Below, piece after piece: positions 61,703 to 64,000 of a stretch of DNA of 64,000 bases. The notes under the pieces are model-generated. The model did not search any database and was not told where the DNA came from. It saw only the letters and a program-made list of their open reading frames with translations. Within the stretch, counting starts at the first letter, position 1; each line of letters opens with the position of its first letter. The position numbers and the translations under genes are program-made. Location: the NCBI RefSeq assembly GCF_004134865.1, contig NZ_SDPO01000001.1, positions 620,001 to 684,000 of the forward strand. The letters are read 5' to 3'. This DNA comes from Agromyces fucosus (lineage in GTDB: Bacteria; Actinomycetota; Actinomycetes; Actinomycetales; Microbacteriaceae).

Positions 61703-63902
61703 ACCGCTCGCCGCTCCCGTCATCGCCGACGAGGTGCTCGCCGCCGTCGCCGAGGGGCGCCACCACGACCCGCACTCGGTGCTCGGCCAGCACGGCTTCG
61801 AGGAGCCGCACCTCGAAGGGCCGCTCACGGCGATCCGCACGCGACGGCCACTCGCCGAGTCGGTCGCCGCGGTGTTCGCCGACGGAGGCGAGATCGCGCT
61901 CGAGCACATCGGTCACGGCATCTGGGCGGGGGCCGGCATGTTCGGCCCGCGCGACTACCGGGTGCGCGCCCGCTACGCCGACCGTTCGGAGTGGACGAGC
62001 GACGACCCGTATCGCTTCGCGCCGACGATCGGCGAGCTCGACCTGCACCTCATCGGCGAGGGCCGGCACGAGGAGCTCTGGCGCGTGCTCGGCGCACACT
62101 ACCGCGAGCACTGGGGCGTCTCCGGCAGCGTGAGCGGCACCGCGTTCACCGTGTGGGCGCCGCGCGCGTCCGCAGCCCGCGTGGTGGGAGCGTTCAACCG
62201 CTGGGACGGCACGGGGCACGCGATGCGCAGCATGGGCCCGACCGGCGTCTGGGAGCTCTTCATCCCCGACGTCGAGCCCGGCGCGGTCTACAAGTTCGAG
62301 CTCCTCACGGCCGCCGGCGACTGGATCATGAAGTCCGACCCGATGGCCCGGCAGGCCGAGATCGCCCCCGCCACCGGATCGGTGGTCTCCGTGAGCACGC
62401 ACGGCTGGGCCGACGGCGAATGGATGTCCCGCCGTGCCGCCGCCGACCTGCACGCGCTGCCCATGAGCATCTACGAGCTGCACCTCGGCTCGTGGCGCCC
62501 CGGCAAGGGCTACCGCGACGTCGCCGACGAGCTCATCGAATACCTCGAGTGGCTGGGCTACACGCACGTCGAGTTCATGCCGCTCGCGGAGCATCCGTTC
62601 GGCGGCTCATGGGGCTACCAGGTGACGGGCTACTACGCCGCCACCTCGCGGTTCGGCTCCCCCGATGACCTGAAGTACCTCATCGACCGGCTGCACCAGG
62701 CGGGCATCGGCGTGATCATGGACTGGGTGCCCGGGCACTTCCCGAAAGACGAATGGGCACTCGCCCGCTTCGACGGGCAGCCGCTCTACGAGCACGCCGA
62801 TCCGCGCCGCGGCGAGCAGCTCGACTGGGGCACCTACGTCTTCGACTACGGCAACCCGCGGGTGCGCAACTTCCTCGTCGCCAACGCCCTCTTCTGGTTC
62901 GAGGAGATGCACGTCGACGGGCTGCGGGTCGACGCGGTCGCCTCGATGCTCTACCTCGACTACTCGCGGGCCGAGGGCGAATGGCTGCCGAACGTGCACG
63001 GCGGCCGTGAGAACCTCGAGGCGATCGCCTTCCTGCAGGAGACGACCGCGACCGCCTACAAGCGCAATCCCGGCATCGTCATGATCGCCGAGGAGTCCAC
63101 GAGCTGGCCGGGCGTCACCGCCCCCACCGAGAGCGGCGGCCTGGGGTTCGGCTACAAGTGGAACATGGGCTGGATGCACGACTCGCTGCAGTACATCCAG
63201 AACGACCCGATGTACCGCTCGCACCACCACCACGACCTCACGTTCTCGTTCCTCTACGCGTTCAGCGAGCACTTCGTGCTGCCGATCAGCCACGACGAGG
63301 TCGTGCACGGCAAGGGCTCGCTCGTGCGCAAGATGCCGGGCGATCACTGGCAGCAGCTCGCGAACGTGCGCGCCTACCTCGCCTTCATGTGGGCGCACCC
63401 CGGCAAGCAGCTGCTCTTCATGGGGCAGGAGTTCGGCCAGCTCTCCGAATGGAGCGAGGAGCGCGGCCTCGACTGGTGGATCCTCGACCAGCCGAGCCAC
63501 CGGCAGCTCGCCGAGTTCGTCGGCGCACTGAATCGCGGCTACCGGGCGACGCCGGCACTCTGGCAGCTCGACGACGATGCGGCCGGGTTCGAATGGATCG
63601 AGGGCGGCGCGGCCGCCGAGAACGTCATCGCGTTCCTCAGGTACGACCGCGAGCGACGACCGCTCCTCTGCGTCGTGAACTTCTCGGGGGTGCCGCACGA
63701 GGGCTTCCGCCTCGGCATGCCGAGCGCCGGGCGCTGGCGCGAGGTCATGAACTCGGATGCCGCGGAGTTCGGCGGCTCAGGGGTCGGCAACCTCGGCGGG
63801 GTCGATGCGATCGAGGCGCCGTGGGCGGGGCGGCCGGCATCGGCGTCGTTCACGCTGCCGCCGCTCGGGGCGGTCTGGTTCGCGCTCGAGACGACCGACT
63901 GA
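61695..63902 (+). CDS. glgB: 1,4-alpha-glucan branching enzyme
   Basis: A 735-residue GH13_9 branching enzyme that introduces alpha-1,6 branches into alpha-glucan. An extra N-terminal N1 domain (about 1-110; EVLAAVAEGRHHDPHSVLGQH) precedes CBM48 (FTVWAPRASAARVVGAFNRWDG) and the barrel. Nucleophile Asp is in VDGLRVDAVASMLYLDYSR, the acid Glu in IAEESTSWPGVT, and the third carboxylate region in LPISHDEVVHGK. The 8-base overlap couples it to glgE; together they make the branched glucan. Confidence 0.98.
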   Translation: MPEPLAAPVIADEVLAAVAEGRHHDPHSVLGQHGFEEPHLEGPLTAIRTRRPLAESVAAVFADGGEIALEHIGHGIWAGAGMFGPRDYRVRARYADRSEWTSDDPYRFAPTIGELDLHLIGEGRHEELWRVLGAHYREHWGVSGSVSGTAFTVWAPRASAARVVGAFNRWDGTGHAMRSMGPTGVWELFIPDVEPGAVYKFELLTAAGDWIMKSDPMARQAEIAPATGSVVSVSTHGWADGEWMSRRAAADLHALPMSIYELHLGSWRPGKGYRDVADELIEYLEWLGYTHVEFMPLAEHPFGGSWGYQVTGYYAATSRFGSPDDLKYLIDRLHQAGIGVIMDWVPGHFPKDEWALARFDGQPLYEHADPRRGEQLDWGTYVFDYGNPRVRNFLVANALFWFEEMHVDGLRVDAVASMLYLDYSRAEGEWLPNVHGGRENLEAIAFLQETTATAYKRNPGIVMIAEESTSWPGVTAPTESGGLGFGYKWNMGWMHDSLQYIQNDPMYRSHHHHDLTFSFLYAFSEHFVLPISHDEVVHGKGSLVRKMPGDHWQQLANVRAYLAFMWAHPGKQLLFMGQEFGQLSEWSEERGLDWWILDQPSHRQLAEFVGALNRGYRATPALWQLDDDAAGFEWIEGGAAAENVIAFLRYDRERRPLLCVVNFSGVPHEGFRLGMPSAGRWREVMNSDAAEFGGSGVGNLGGVDAIEAPWAGRPASASFTLPPLGAVWFALETTD

Positions 63903-63915
63903 CCGGTCGGGCGCG

Positions 63916-64000
63916 TCAGTACAGCAGCGTCGTGAGGCGTCGCCGTGCCACGGCGACCCGCGGGTCGTCGGTGCCGACGACCTCGAAGAGCTCGACGATG
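63916..64000 (-). CDS. YbbN/CnoX-like thioredoxin-TPR protein, C-terminus only
   Basis: The last 27 codons of a gene that runs in from the window edge, ending TGA at 63918-63916. The tail reads IVELFEVVGTDDPRVAVARRRLTTLLY, the conserved C-terminal TPR helix of YbbN/CnoX-type co-chaperones, which lie next to glgB/glgE in several actinobacteria. Only the tail is visible, so the thioredoxin domain is inferred. Confidence 0.72.
   Translation of the reverse strand, partial: IVELFEVVGTDDPRVAVARRRLTTLLY

Overview
The window is about 70% GC and reads as ordinary chromosome of an actinobacterium, most likely family Microbacteriaceae (Agromyces-like). The genus is an inference from gene order, dispersed GGTTGAGCTTGTCGAAACC-type inverted repeats, RpiB and Nei2 types, GatCAB beside LigA, and a GlgE/GlgB alpha-glucan cluster. 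I see no prophage, insertion sequence, CRISPR array or conjugative element. No gap between genes exceeds about 200 bases.

Layout. 1-4617 (-): a tight run of DUF2332, rpiB, a Nei-type DNA glycosylase, paiB and an amidohydrolase cut by the window edge. 4731-15457 (+): an odd SDR oxidoreductase, then two pepN paralogues that bracket an ABC-2 exporter and a NarL-type two-component system. 15469-18801 (+): mscS, a group II truncated haemoglobin and an FAD dehydrogenase. 18870-25059: a hypothetical, tesB, a Tat/lipoprotein Rieske protein with a DUF2231 membrane partner, a 4HBT thioesterase, ettA, a lipoprotein and a secondary SSB. 25264-32851: aldo-keto reductase, two unknowns, nadE, a CPA2 antiporter, tRNA-Arg(TCT) overlapped antisense by an HNH protein, orn, tRNA-His(GTG), a minimal zincin and a degenerate DD-peptidase. 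32872-36835 (-): a small unknown and a TPP-riboswitch operon, ykoE-ykoD-ykoC plus a P-loop kinase. 36891-41653 (-): a GerW-like protein, dinB, a secreted GH29 fucosidase behind a palindromic operator, and a Gly-rich protein. 41761-52627 (-): gatCAB, a Tat-exported phosphoesterase, ligA, a membrane protein, mnmA and a cysteine desulfurase. 52717-64000: glycogen/alpha-glucan metabolism (glgX, glgP, glgE, glgB) with ybaK, a cNMP-domain flavoprotein and the tail of a ybbN-like gene.

The most striking global signal is regulatory. About twenty genes carry a TANNNT hexamer exactly 6-8 bases before the start codon and no Shine-Dalgarno, which is the signature of leaderless transcripts. At four junctions the amber stop of the upstream gene is itself the first half of the next gene's TANNNT box. 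The best single regulatory units are the TPP riboswitch with an SD-sequestering hairpin before ykoE, and the fucosidase promoter whose 17-bp spacer holds a perfect 14-bp palindrome. The most interesting functional leads are the uncharacterised kinase in the TPP operon and the Cys4/SDR protein lacking the canonical active-site tyrosine. I found no convincing wholly new multi-gene system.
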